NCBI RefSeq assembly: GCF_022808955.1
Contig: NZ_JAKZEY010000001.1
Span: 124,001 to 188,000, forward strand
DNA from: Anaerococcus sp. AGMB09787
GTDB taxonomy: Bacteria > Bacillota > Clostridia > Tissierellales > Peptoniphilaceae
Direction: 5' to 3'
DNA length: 64,000 nucleotides
Shown here: positions 8,321 to 17,118 of the stretch, in pieces
Layout of the letters: every line of letters starts with the position of its first letter
How positions within the stretch are numbered: position 1 is the stretch's first letter
The notes under the pieces: generated by a model
What the model saw: the letters and a program-made list of their open reading frames with translations, nothing else
Database searches by the model: none
What the model was told of the DNA's origin: nothing
Translations under genes and position numbers: made by a program

Positions 8321-9667
8321 TGCAGATTTTAATATTCCAAAGGAAGAAAGAATAATAAGAACCATGGCTATAGGAACTACATACTTCAGCATAAAGTAAT
8401 AGACCTTGAAAAAGGATGCCTTGATTTTGCCGTGGTTGGTAAGCTCATCCTTCAAATATTCCCTCTTATAGAACCAACCCAAAAAGATTATTTCTATAAA
8501 TGAAGCTATAGTTAGCATATAGTTTGATGTTAGCTTATCTACAAAATCAAAAAATGACAAGCCTCCTATTTGGATGGAGAAGGTATCTCCAAGGGATAGG
8601 GAAGATATAATGGAAACCACAAAGGCACAAACTCCTATTCCTATGGCCGCCTTATTTCTTGATAAGTTCATAGAATCAATGCCAAAGGCTGTTAGAGTTT
8701 CTAAAAGCGATATGGTAGATGTCAAGGCTGCAAGGGCTAAGAGCAAGAAGAAGGCTACCCCAAACAAATATCCACCTGGCATCAATGGGAAGACATTAGG
8801 AAGAGTAACAAAGACTAGTCCTGGACCCTCACCTGGGTTTAGCCCAAAGGTAAAGACTGAAGTAAATATCGCTATACCTGCTATAAGGGCGATGGTTGTA
8901 TCACAGATAGATATAAGCAAGGAACTCTTTCCTATATTTTCATCATCCTTGGCATAGGACCCATAAGTTATCATAATACCAACACCAAGGGATAGGGTAA
9001 AGAAGGAATGGCCCAAGGCTGCCAAAAAGCCCTCCATGGTAAAGTTGGAGAAATCTGGATAGAACAAGAACCTAAGTCCATCCATCCCGCCTTCGAGTGT
9101 TAGTCCCCTTATGCCAAGAACTAGTACTATAAAAAATAAAACGGGGATGGCAAACTTCGATACCTTCTCAACACCTGAAGCAACTCCAGACTTTACTATA
9201 AATATAGTTACAAATAAAAATACAAAAGTCCATACAATAGGCTTAATAGGTGATGAGGTAAAACTTGTAAACATGGTCTCGATCACCTGAGGACTACTTC
9301 CACTAAATTGGTTGGTTATGCTCTTTATTAGATACTCTAGGGACCAACCGGCAACAACCGAATAAAAACCCAAAATTAAAAATGAAGCGATAACAGAAAT
9401 AAGTCCTGATATATACCGTTTTTTGCCTGGAGCAAGCTTCTTAAAAGAATCCACACTATCGCTCCTCGCCCTACGACCTATGACCATCTCACTAATGAGG
9501 ATGGGAAGACCTATAAAAACCAAAATACTAATATAAACCAAGAGGAAAGCTCCTCCTCCATTAGTACCGACTATATAGGGAAACCTCCATATATTACCAA
9601 GGCCTACCGCACTACCAACAGCAGCCATCAACATCCCAAAGCTACTGTTAAAACCTCTCCTTTCCAT
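8318..9667 (-). CDS. Sodium-dependent transporter, NSS/SNF family
   Basis: A 449-aa polytopic membrane protein of the neurotransmitter:sodium symporter family, which import amino acids or similar amines with Na+. The N-terminal signature GSAVGLGNIWRFPYIVGTNG (TM1 with the unwound Na+/substrate site) is complete, and about eleven to twelve hydrophobic segments follow, as in bacterial LeuT/YocR-type members. The ATG at 9667 (protein MERRGFNSSFG) has a perfect AGGAGG site 5 bases upstream. An upstream in-frame ATG would add 13 hydrophobic residues and lacks a ribosome site. The substrate cannot be read from the sequence. It stands alone, convergent with suf and divergent from the MATE gene. Confidence 0.9.
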   Translation of the reverse strand: MERRGFNSSFGMLMAAVGSAVGLGNIWRFPYIVGTNGGGAFLLVYISILVFIGLPILISEMVIGRRARSDSVDSFKKLAPGKKRYISGLISVIASFLILGFYSVVAGWSLEYLIKSITNQFSGSSPQVIETMFTSFTSSPIKPIVWTFVFLFVTIFIVKSGVASGVEKVSKFAIPVLFFIVLVLGIRGLTLEGGMDGLRFLFYPDFSNFTMEGFLAALGHSFFTLSLGVGIMITYGSYAKDDENIGKSSLLISICDTTIALIAGIAIFTSVFTFGLNPGEGPGLVFVTLPNVFPLMPGGYLFGVAFFLLLALAALTSTISLLETLTAFGIDSMNLSRNKAAIGIGVCAFVVSIISSLSLGDTFSIQIGGLSFFDFVDKLTSNYMLTIASFIEIIFLGWFYKREYLKDELTNHGKIKASFFKVYYFMLKYVVPIAMVLIILSSFGILKSA

Positions 9668-9929
9668 ATAACCTCCTAAAACTAATAAAAATAAAAAAAA
9701 ATTCAAATTTATAAAATCACATTGAAAATTATACTACCAAATTTATATTTGTAAACTAAGAGATATCAAAAATTATAAATAAAAGTAATGATTATATACC
9801 ACTAATTTTCTATCCTAATGAATCAAAACAATCTGCTATGGCTTATGTAAGTATGGTGGATTTTCTATTAGTAAGAAATTCAAGAATATTATAGTAAAAT
9901 AATAGAGGAGTTTTTAATAGGAGGTTAAA
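9668..9929. other. Divergent intergenic region, NSS symporter / MATE pump
   Basis: 262 bases, very AT-rich, holding the two ribosome binding sites (AGGAGG at both ends) and presumably two back-to-back promoters. I see no hexamer pair good enough to call and no small ORF with a ribosome site. Confidence 0.5.
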
Positions 9930-11300
9930 GTGAATAAAGAAAATATTTTGGAAACGGAGAGTATTCCTCGTTTATTGGCAAAATTTGCTATACCGTCTGT
10001 TATAGCTATGGTTGTAAGTGCTTTTTATAATATAGTAGACCAATTTTTTATAGGAAATAGTGTAGGATTTTTAGGAAATGCGGCAACTAATGTATCATTT
10101 CCTTTGGTAACTTTATGCGTTTCCGTATCATTACTTATAGGGATAGGTGGATCTGCAAATTTTAATTTGAATATGGGAATGAAGAGAGAAAGAGAAGCTA
10201 AAAAATATATAGTGAATTCTTTCTTTATGATTTTTATCATAAGTCTAAGTATAACGATTTTAGTAAGGATTTTTCTATCTAATATGCTTCGTATTTTCGG
10301 GGCTACAGATGAAATAATGGATTATGCTATAAGTTATACTTCTATAACTTCGTACGGATTTATTTTTCTTATAATTACAAATGCTGGTACTGCACTAATC
10401 AGGGCTGACGGATCTCCAGGATATTCAATGTTTGCAAGTGTTATCGGTGGAATTATTAACCTTATCTTGGATCCTATTTTTATTTTTGGCTTTGATATGG
10501 GAGTAGAGGGGGCAGCTATAGCGACAGTTGCTGGGCAAATTATTTCAGCCTTGTTTGTTATAGGCTATTGCTTCCATTTTAAGACTGTAAAGATAGGGCT
10601 TGATGATTTTAAAATCGCCATCTCCTATATGGGAAATATTGCAAAACTTGGCCTAGCACCATTTTTTAATCAGATAGCTATTCTTTTTGTACAAATAGTC
10701 ATCAATAATTCCTATGTTCATTATGGACCTTTGAGTCCTTATGGAGCAGAAATACCCCTAGCTGTTGTAGGGATTGGCATGAAGTTGAATATGATATTCT
10801 TCTCCTGTGCTATCGGTATATCCCAAGGTATGCAGCCAATTGTTAGCTATAATTATGGTGCCAAGGAATATGAAAGGGTCAAGAAGACCTACCTAATAAG
10901 TACCATGGTAGCTAGCATCATACTCTTTGTAGCTTTCTTGATGTTTCAATTAATACCTAATAAATTATTGGGTCTATTTGGTGGAGGAGATGAGAAATAT
11001 TTTGAGTTTGGCAGAATCTTCTTTAGAGTATTCTTGATGATGACTTTTATAAATGGAGTTCAAGCCATAAGTTCAAGTTTATTCACATCCATAGGTAAGC
11101 CCCACAAGGGTATCCTAGTATCCTTATCAAGGCAGTTGATTTTCTTCGTACCATTGGCCCTAATTTTGCCAAGGTTCTTTGGGATCTATGGAATAATTTT
11201 TACTGGTCCGATAGCTGATTTTCTAGCCTTTATAATATCTGTCTTATTAGTTAGGGCAGAATTTAAGGACTTAAATAGGAGAAAACTTAAGGGAATATAA
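9930..11300 (+). CDS. MATE family multidrug efflux transporter (MepA-like)
   Basis: A 456-aa Na+ or H+ drug antiporter with about twelve transmembrane helices in two homologous halves. The first half opens IPRLLAKFAIPSVIAMVVSA, with FYNIVDQFFIGNSVG, the usual MATE helix 1-2 signature. The second half starts near NIAKLGLAPFFNQIAI, and GISQGMQPIVSYNYGAKEYE is the typical MepA-group motif. GTG at 9930 is the start: AGGAGG lies seven bases upstream and the protein then begins at the expected position. Substrates are not predictable. A separate MATE pseudogene lies at 49371-50194. Confidence 0.9.
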   Translation: MNKENILETESIPRLLAKFAIPSVIAMVVSAFYNIVDQFFIGNSVGFLGNAATNVSFPLVTLCVSVSLLIGIGGSANFNLNMGMKREREAKKYIVNSFFMIFIISLSITILVRIFLSNMLRIFGATDEIMDYAISYTSITSYGFIFLIITNAGTALIRADGSPGYSMFASVIGGIINLILDPIFIFGFDMGVEGAAIATVAGQIISALFVIGYCFHFKTVKIGLDDFKIAISYMGNIAKLGLAPFFNQIAILFVQIVINNSYVHYGPLSPYGAEIPLAVVGIGMKLNMIFFSCAIGISQGMQPIVSYNYGAKEYERVKKTYLISTMVASIILFVAFLMFQLIPNKLLGLFGGGDEKYFEFGRIFFRVFLMMTFINGVQAISSSLFTSIGKPHKGILVSLSRQLIFFVPLALILPRFFGIYGIIFTGPIADFLAFIISVLLVRAEFKDLNRRKLKGI

Positions 11301-11304
11301 AAAC

Positions 11305-11362
11305 AAAAGGCTCCCTGGAAGATAGCTTGTTTAAATAGCCTATCAACCAGGAATCCCTTTTT
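11305..11362 (+). terminator. Terminator after the MATE gene
   Basis: CCTGGAAGATAG (11314-11325) pairs with CTATCAACCAGG (11340-11351) as two helices with an internal AA/AA loop, followed by CCC and five T residues. It may serve both this gene and the convergent thioredoxin-like gene. Confidence 0.7.
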
Positions 11363-11379
11363 AATTATTATGAAGTAAA

Positions 11380-11682
11380 TTAACGGTCAAAGTTTATTTC
11401 GCAAACATTGTTATTGCGCTTATCACCTTCGAATTTAACAAATTCTACTTCGCTTTCGTCAATTACCTTAGTTGGCACACCAACGCTTCCGCTTTCTTTT
11501 ACAATATCATAAGCTGAAAGTGTGTCCCTATATTTTAGAAATCTTTTAAGATTTGCCATTGATTCGTTGATATTAACAAATTCAATACCCTCATATTTTT
11601 CTGGGTTAGCTTTTCTATCTTCTATAAATGGTTCGCAATGTGGACACTTGTCACTAACAAAAAATTCAACTTTTTTACTCAT
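11380..11682 (-). CDS. Thioredoxin-like / glutaredoxin-related protein (CPHC)
   Basis: A 100-aa protein starting KKVEFFVSDKCPHCEPF, a thioredoxin-fold beta strand followed by a CPHC redox motif. The cis-proline is probably in GVPTKVIDE, which fits the fold. It is shorter than thioredoxin, and the ends of the fold are hard to place. It overlaps the folA stop by four bases, so it is the second gene of a folA operon. Likely a cytosolic thiol-disulfide oxidoreductase with unknown partners. The name rests on the motif and fold only. Confidence 0.75.
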   Translation of the reverse strand: MSKKVEFFVSDKCPHCEPFIEDRKANPEKYEGIEFVNINESMANLKRFLKYRDTLSAYDIVKESGSVGVPTKVIDESEVEFVKFEGDKRNNNVCEINFDR

Positions 11683-12161
11683 TTTATCCTCCTATAATAT
11701 ACATAAGTAAACTTTAGATTATCTTCGTAAAGAGGCTCAGACTCCTTATAGACCTCCCAGCTTGGATCTTCATCAAAATTGTGGAGGTAGGTATCGGCTT
11801 CCCTAATAGAGTCAATCTTTGTAATAATAGCCTCATCACAGTAGGGGAGCAAGAGTTCTATTATCTCATTTCCACCTATGACATAGGCCTCCTTGGGTGA
11901 ATTATCCACATAAGTCAAGAGGTCATATAGGTCATTAAAAACCACAATCCTATCTTCCTTGTAGGACTTGTCCCTGGTGAGGACAAGATTTTCTCTCTTA
12001 GGAAGGGGCCATCCTATTGATTCATAGGTCTTCCTACCCATTATGCATAGGGAGCCTAGAGTCTCCTCCTTGAAATGTAAGAGGTCCTTCTTTAGATGAA
12101 AGAGCATATCTCCATCCAGTCCTATTCCCCAATTGTTATCAACTGCTAAAATAATCTTCAT
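11679..12161 (-). CDS. folA: Dihydrofolate reductase
   Basis: A 160-aa enzyme that reduces dihydrofolate with NADPH for one-carbon metabolism. The N-terminus MKIILAVDNNWGIGLDGDM aligns with the DHFR start (IvAvdxNxGIGxxgxL), MGRKTYESIG is the NADPH-binding MGRKT motif, and AYVIGGNEI is the GG dinucleotide-binding motif. Asp in DLLHFKEET is close to the usual substrate-binding helix. Length is typical. No thymidylate synthase gene adjoins. The end overlaps the downstream thioredoxin-like gene. Confidence 0.92.
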   Translation of the reverse strand: MKIILAVDNNWGIGLDGDMLFHLKKDLLHFKEETLGSLCIMGRKTYESIGWPLPKRENLVLTRDKSYKEDRIVVFNDLYDLLTYVDNSPKEAYVIGGNEIIELLLPYCDEAIITKIDSIREADTYLHNFDEDPSWEVYKESEPLYEDNLKFTYVYYRRIK

Positions 12162-12262
12162 GTTATACTCCTACCTTATATACTTACCCCCTTTAAAGAT
12201 TTTAAAGCAAAAAATTATTGGTAGGGGTTTTGAAAATGTTTGTAAAAGTTCTTAAATGACTA

Positions 12263-12291
12263 TTGACAAAAGTCCTTTTTAGTTTTATTAT
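12263..12291 (+). promoter_or_regulatory. mglB promoter
   Basis: TTGACA (12263-12268), 17-base spacer, TATTAT (12286-12291). This would give an untranslated leader of about 100 bases before the mglB ATG. A loosely cre-like sequence (TGAAAATGTTTGTA, 12231-12244) lies just upstream but has three mismatches to the consensus. Confidence 0.6.
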
Positions 12292-12397
12292 TATGATTAA
12301 GGGAGATTTATCATTGCACTATCTCCAAAATCAAGGGGATTACTTTATATTTTATCCTCAAGAAATCGTTTATAATAATATTCAACAGGAGGGAATT

Positions 12398-13495
12398 ATG
12401 AATATTAAAAAAATTTCAAGATTTGCCCTAATGGCAGCCCTTTCTTTGGGTCTAACAGCTTGTGCTGGTGGCAGCAATGAAGGAGCAAATACTGAAGAAG
12501 CAACTAGTACTCCAGCAGAAAACGCTAGCACAGAATCAGCAGATACCAAGGAAACTTCTTCTAGTGGAGATAGCAAGAAAATAGCTGTACTCTTGTATAA
12601 TGGATCTGATACTTATATAGCTTCAGTACGTCAAGCTCTTGAAAAAATAGACGAAGCTGATGATTCTATTGAACTTGTTTTCCAAGATGGGCAAAATAAC
12701 CAAGGAACTCAAACTGACCAAATTAACAACATTACAGCTCAAGGCGTAGATGGTATCTTGCTAAACATAGTAGATATCTCAGCAGCCCCAACAGCTATGG
12801 ATACCATCAAGGCATCAGGTATCCCTACAACTTTCTTCAACAGGGATATGACTGAATCACTTAGCGAAGAAGACCTAGATAATTTTATGTTCATAGGAAC
12901 AAATGCTCCAGAAGCAGGTGTTATGCAAGGTGAAATTATTAGCAAGCTTTGGGAAGAAGGTAAGATGGACAGAAATGGTAACGGAGTCCTAGATTACGTT
13001 ATGCTAAATGGTGGACTTGATAACCCAGAAGCTAAGGCTCGTACAGAATATAGTGTAAAAACTATAGAAGAAGCTGGCATTGAAGTTAATGAAGTAGCCT
13101 TCCAAGATGCGAAATGGAGTACAGACCAAGCTAAGACAGCTATGGATACTTGGCTACAAACCAACCAAGATAACATTGATGCAGTTATATCTAATAACGA
13201 TGATATGGCAATTGGTGCAATCTCAGCCCTACAAGCAGTTGGTCTAAACACAGGATCTTCTGAAGATAATATGGTTGTAGTTGGAGTAGACGCAACAGAC
13301 CTTGCAGTAGCAGAAATCGACAAGGGAACTATGTCAGGTACTGTTAAACAAGACGCTGAAGGCATGGCTAAGGCTCTGATTGACACAATGAAAAATAAAC
13401 TAGAAAATGGCGACTTTGTAGAAGGAACAGACTACAAACTTGCAGAAGACAACAAGTCTATAAGAATTGACTATCAAGTTTATACAGGTAAATAA
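12398..13495 (+). CDS. mglB: Galactose/methyl-galactoside ABC transporter, substrate-binding lipoprotein
   Basis: A 365-aa lipoprotein with signal peptide and lipobox LTAC (lipid-modified Cys at about residue 22), followed by a ~35-residue Ser/Thr/Glu linker and a periplasmic-binding-protein type 1 sugar domain. The MglB-type EF-hand-like calcium loop DRNGNGVLDY is present, and WSTDQAKTAMDTWL and ISNNDDMAIGAI match galactose/glucose-binding proteins. The ATG at 12398 has AGGAGGG seven bases upstream and puts a lysine pair before the hydrophobic signal; an upstream in-frame ATG (12263) lies inside the promoter. It heads the mglBAC operon. Substrate probably galactose or glucose, or a glycoside of these; not proven. 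Confidence 0.9.
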   Translation: MNIKKISRFALMAALSLGLTACAGGSNEGANTEEATSTPAENASTESADTKETSSSGDSKKIAVLLYNGSDTYIASVRQALEKIDEADDSIELVFQDGQNNQGTQTDQINNITAQGVDGILLNIVDISAAPTAMDTIKASGIPTTFFNRDMTESLSEEDLDNFMFIGTNAPEAGVMQGEIISKLWEEGKMDRNGNGVLDYVMLNGGLDNPEAKARTEYSVKTIEEAGIEVNEVAFQDAKWSTDQAKTAMDTWLQTNQDNIDAVISNNDDMAIGAISALQAVGLNTGSSEDNMVVVGVDATDLAVAEIDKGTMSGTVKQDAEGMAKALIDTMKNKLENGDFVEGTDYKLAEDNKSIRIDYQVYTGK

Positions 13496-13505
13496 GCTAA
13501 TTTGT

Positions 13506-13527
13506 AGGGGGAGATGATTCCCCCCTT
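13506..13527 (+). other. Intercistronic hairpin between mglB and mglA
   Basis: GGGGGA (13507-13512) pairs with TCCCCC (13519-13524) over a six-base loop, and only CTTCATTTT follows. The hairpin lies right after the binding-protein stop. In binding-protein operons such hairpins allow partial termination or protect the upstream mRNA, so that the binding protein outnumbers the transporter; this role is inferred here. Confidence 0.55.
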
Positions 13528-13548
13528 CATTTTAAAAAAGAGGAAATT

Positions 13549-15045
13549 ATGAGTAATTTATTAGAAATGAGGGGTATTACCAAGACCTTCCCTGGAGTTA
13601 AGGCCCTAGATAAGGTAGATTTCACCTTAAAAAGAGGCACAGTCCATGCTTTAATGGGAGAAAATGGTGCGGGTAAGTCAACTCTTATGAAATGTTTATT
13701 TGGTATCTACAAGCAAGATAGCGGAGATATCTATATAGACGGGGAGAAGGTTTCCTATAAGGATACCAAAGATGCCTTGGATTCTGGAGTTGCCATGGTT
13801 CACCAAGAGCTTAACCAAGTTTCTATGAGGTCTGTGGCAGAAAACATAATGCTTGGCCGTTTCCCTAGTAAGTACGGCTTGGTTGACTCAAAGAAGATGA
13901 ATAAAGAAACCCAAGACCTATTTGATAGACTAGGACTTGACTTTGACCCCAAAAAAATCATCGGAAAATATTCAGTTGCCGAAAGACAACTTATAGAAAT
14001 AGCCAAGGCAGTATCCTACGATGCCAAAATCCTAGTACTAGATGAGCCTACCAGCTCACTTACAGAAAATGAAGTAGAGAAGCTTTTTGAAATTATTAAT
14101 AGGTTGAGAAATGAGGGAGTAGGAATAATCTACATATCCCACAAGATGGAAGAAATCCTATCCATATCTGATTATGTAACAGTAATGCGTGATGGTAAAT
14201 TCATCACAGAAAGAGAGGCAGCTGATCTTACCAAGGACGAAATCATAAGACTTATGGTAGGTAGGGAGCTAAAGGATGAGAATTTCCATACTGACAAGTA
14301 TATCAGAGATGAAATAATGCTTGAAGTTAAGAACCTCACAGGAAGATACCAACCTACTATAAAGGACGTTAGCTTTTCTGTAAAAAAAGGAGAGGTTCTG
14401 GGCATAGCAGGCCTAGTAGGATCTAGGAGGACAGAGCTAGTCGAAACAATCTTTGGCCTTAGAGAAAAAGAAGCAGGCGAAATTTTGGTAAATGGAAAGG
14501 TTGTTAGTAACAAGAACCCAGCAGAGGCTATCAAAAACGGCTTTGCCCTAGTAACAGAAGAACGTAGGGCTACAGGTATAATTCCATATGCTGATATAAG
14601 ATTTAACTCAACCATAGCTAATCTAAAGAAATATAGCAAAAACGGAATAGTTAATGATAAGCTCCTAAAGGAAAGTACCAACAAGGTAATAGACTCTATG
14701 AAGGTCAAGACCCCTAACCAAAGGGCAAAGATTATGAACCTATCAGGTGGTAACCAACAAAAGGTTATTATAGGTAGGTGGCTCCTTACAGATCCATCCA
14801 TCTTGCTTCTAGATGAACCAACCCGTGGTATAGACGTAGGGGCAAAGTATGAGATCTATAGGCTAATAACAGAGCTTGCATCTACAGGAAAATCAGTTTT
14901 GTTCATATCTTCAGAGATGGCAGAACTACAAATGGTATGTAACAGGATCATGGTTATGAGTAATGGCAGGCTTGCAGGAATAGAAGAAAACGATCAAAAC
15001 CTTACCCAAGAAAAAATCATGGCTTTACAAGCAAAATACGTATAG
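13549..15045 (+). CDS. mglA: Galactose/methyl-galactoside ABC transporter, ATP-binding protein
   Basis: A 498-aa sugar ABC ATPase made of two nucleotide-binding domains, as in MglA/RbsA. The first has Walker A GENGAGKST, signature YSVAERQLIEIAKAV (degenerate, usual in this family) and Walker B ILVLDEPTSSLT. The second has a degenerate Walker A (LVGSRRTELVETIFG), signature LSGGNQQKVIIGRWL and LLLDEPTRGIDVGAK. A GAGGAA ribosome site precedes the ATG at 13549. Nine bases separate it from mglC. The unequal sites are normal for the CUT2 transporter class. Confidence 0.92.
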   Translation: MSNLLEMRGITKTFPGVKALDKVDFTLKRGTVHALMGENGAGKSTLMKCLFGIYKQDSGDIYIDGEKVSYKDTKDALDSGVAMVHQELNQVSMRSVAENIMLGRFPSKYGLVDSKKMNKETQDLFDRLGLDFDPKKIIGKYSVAERQLIEIAKAVSYDAKILVLDEPTSSLTENEVEKLFEIINRLRNEGVGIIYISHKMEEILSISDYVTVMRDGKFITEREAADLTKDEIIRLMVGRELKDENFHTDKYIRDEIMLEVKNLTGRYQPTIKDVSFSVKKGEVLGIAGLVGSRRTELVETIFGLREKEAGEILVNGKVVSNKNPAEAIKNGFALVTEERRATGIIPYADIRFNSTIANLKKYSKNGIVNDKLLKESTNKVIDSMKVKTPNQRAKIMNLSGGNQQKVIIGRWLLTDPSILLLDEPTRGIDVGAKYEIYRLITELASTGKSVLFISSEMAELQMVCNRIMVMSNGRLAGIEENDQNLTQEKIMALQAKYV

Positions 15046-15053
15046 GTGAAAAA

Positions 15054-16085
15054 ATGGAAACACAAACTAAGAAATCATTTAATTTTAAGGAATTTATATT
15101 AAATAATGCCTTGATCATAATAATTGGTCTCTTGATTTTGGGAATTATTATTGTTGATCCGACATTTATTACAAATCCAAGAAATATAATCAATATTTTA
15201 TCACAAACATCAACCAGACTATTTATAGCCCTTGGAACTGGAGGACTCTTGATACTCGCTGGTACTGACCTTTCTGCTGGTAGGATTGTAGGATTTACTG
15301 CAGCTGTGGCAGGAGCCTTGCTCCAAAGTCCAGACTTTACTCAAAAGTTCTTCCCTAACATAAAGAATCCTTCAATATTTGCAGGACTCTTTGTTGCAAT
15401 AGCTATAGGTGCCTTGTGTGGTGCTATCAATGGTTTTGGAGTTGCCTACCTAAGACTCCATGCCTTCATAGCATCTCTTGGTGTTCAACTAGCGATCTTT
15501 GGTATCTTGCAAATATTTATAGCATCTAACCCTTTCGGACCTCAACCTATAGGAGGCTTTGCTGACAAGTATGCTAATATAGTAAGGGGAGGATTCAAGA
15601 TCCCAGGAACTGACCTCCAATTTCCTTACCTAATAATCTATGCTGCCATAGCATCAGTTGTTATGTGGTTTATTTGGAACAAGACAGTCCTAGGTAAAAA
15701 TATGTTTGCCGTAGGTGGTAACCCAGAAGCAGCAGAAGTATCAGGTATCAATGTCAAGAAAACTATAATGATAGTATTTCTAATATCAGGTATCATGTAC
15801 GGACTATCAGGATTCTTGGAAGGCCCTAGACTAGGATCAGTAACATCAACCACAGGAGAATCCTACGACCTCGATGCCATAGAAGCCTGCCTCATAGGTG
15901 GTGTATCCTTCTCAGGCGGTATAGGAACAATACCAGGCATCGTCCTAGGTTCTATAATCCTTCAAGTAATAAACTACGGACTACTATACATAGGCCTTAA
16001 CTCCTATGTACAAATCATCATCAAGGGTATACTAATCATCTTAACCGTTGCCCTAGATACAAGAAAGAGAATAAAGAAAAAATAA
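15054..16085 (+). CDS. mglC: Galactose/methyl-galactoside ABC transporter, permease
   Basis: A 343-aa CUT2-class permease with eight to ten hydrophobic helices. TTGGLLILAGTDLSAGRIVG-type sequence near residue 60-80 and AVGGNPEAAEVSGINV near 220 are the conserved motifs of MglC/RbsC permeases; the latter is the EAA-like loop that contacts the ATPase. SFSGGIGTIPG near 285 is also typical. Length matches MglC. It is followed after 11 bases by a sugar kinase gene, suggesting one transcript. Confidence 0.92.
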   Translation: METQTKKSFNFKEFILNNALIIIIGLLILGIIIVDPTFITNPRNIINILSQTSTRLFIALGTGGLLILAGTDLSAGRIVGFTAAVAGALLQSPDFTQKFFPNIKNPSIFAGLFVAIAIGALCGAINGFGVAYLRLHAFIASLGVQLAIFGILQIFIASNPFGPQPIGGFADKYANIVRGGFKIPGTDLQFPYLIIYAAIASVVMWFIWNKTVLGKNMFAVGGNPEAAEVSGINVKKTIMIVFLISGIMYGLSGFLEGPRLGSVTSTTGESYDLDAIEACLIGGVSFSGGIGTIPGIVLGSIILQVINYGLLYIGLNSYVQIIIKGILIILTVALDTRKRIKKK

Positions 16086-16096
16086 GGGAGATAACC

Positions 16097-17008
16097 ATGG
16101 CAAAAAAAATATTTCTAGGAGTAGATGGCGGCGGAACAAAAACTGCCTTCCTCCTAGACCTAGACGGACAAAGATTTGAATCAAAACAAAAAACTATACA
16201 TCCAAAACAAGTTAGCAAAGAAGAATTCTTTGAAACAATGAAAGCAGGAGTAGGAGAAGTATGTAAAGAAGCGGGCATCAGCCCATCAGACATAGCCTAC
16301 ACCTTCGTAGCAGCGCCAGGTTATGGCCAATACCCAGATACAGAAGCCTACATCCATGAGGGCATCAAAGAAGCAGTCCAATCTGATAGATTTAGAGTTG
16401 ATAACGACTGCGTAAACGGTTGGGCAGGATCATTAAACGCCAATCCTGGCATTAACCTAGTCCTAGGAACAGGCCAAATAGGCTATGGAGTTGACCAAGA
16501 AGGCAAGTCTATGAGATCAGGTGGCTGGGGACCACTTTTAGGAGATGAAGGTAGTGGCTACTATATAGGACTCAAATTCCTAAACATCTTTACAAAAATG
16601 AGCGATGGTCGTTATGAAAAAACTGACCTTTATCAAATGATTAAAGACCGTATGAGAATAAATGACGATATGGAAGTAATAGACAAGGCAGAGAAAATGA
16701 GAAGAGATGAGATAGCAGACCTATCAAAACTTCTCGGAGAAGCCATTGACAAGGACGAAAAATACTCAAAAGAAATCCTTGATGATATAGCTACAGAAGG
16801 AGCCCTAGTAATAGACTCCATAATAGCTGGACTAAACTTCAGTGGGGAAGTAGAAGTATCCTACTCGGGTGGAATCTTTAACCTAGGTAAGATACTAATC
16901 GAAAAAATCGAAGAAAAATCTGCTAACCAAATCAAAATCAAAGATCCATACACTAATCCTTCTGAAGGTTCACTAATCCTTGCCAAAAAATTCTATAATG
17001 AACAATAG
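16097..17008 (+). CDS. BadF/BadG/BcrA/BcrD-family sugar kinase (N-acetylglucosamine-kinase-like)
   Basis: A 303-aa ASKHA-fold ATPase. The N-terminal phosphate-1 motif FLGVDGGGTKTAFLL is typical of the BadF/NagK group, the adenosine-side motif is in SYSGGIFNLG, and GTGQIGYGVDQEG-KSMRSGGWGPLLGDEGSG matches the sugar-binding region of GlcNAc kinases. It follows mglC by 11 bases and is closed by a terminator, so it probably phosphorylates the sugar brought in by the importer or one derived from it. Standard galactose pathways use GalK, so its presence hints that the transporter may carry an amino sugar or glucose. The substrate is not settled by the sequence. Confidence 0.82.
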   Translation: MAKKIFLGVDGGGTKTAFLLDLDGQRFESKQKTIHPKQVSKEEFFETMKAGVGEVCKEAGISPSDIAYTFVAAPGYGQYPDTEAYIHEGIKEAVQSDRFRVDNDCVNGWAGSLNANPGINLVLGTGQIGYGVDQEGKSMRSGGWGPLLGDEGSGYYIGLKFLNIFTKMSDGRYEKTDLYQMIKDRMRINDDMEVIDKAEKMRRDEIADLSKLLGEAIDKDEKYSKEILDDIATEGALVIDSIIAGLNFSGEVEVSYSGGIFNLGKILIEKIEEKSANQIKIKDPYTNPSEGSLILAKKFYNEQ

Positions 17009-17009
17009 A

Positions 17010-17034
17010 AGAGCTGCCCTAGGTGGCTCTTTTA
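17010..17034 (+). terminator. Terminator of the mgl operon
   Basis: AGAGCTGCC (17010-17018) pairs with GGTGGCTCT (17022-17030) with two wobbles and a three-base loop, followed by TTT. Confidence 0.75.
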
Positions 17035-17118
17035 CTATGGGCTTTCCTAAAATGTTTAACTTAGGTCATCATGGGTAAGTAAATAAAGAATACAGATATA
17101 AAGAAAAAAGGAGACACT

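Noticed and set aside
8574-8957. Open frame of 127 codons opposite the NSS symporter gene
   Set aside because: Basic, low-information sequence antisense to transmembrane helices; no ribosome site.
12231-12244. cre-like sequence before mglB
   Set aside because: Three mismatches at conserved positions, including the central C of CG; not enough to call catabolite control.
12994-13386. Open frame of about 130 codons opposite mglB
   Set aside because: Antisense to a clear substrate-binding protein, without a start signal.
14172-14801. Long open frame (about 209 codons) on the strand opposite mglA
   Set aside because: It lies wholly inside mglA, has no ribosome site and no family motif; antisense frames of this length are expected opposite genes with this codon use.
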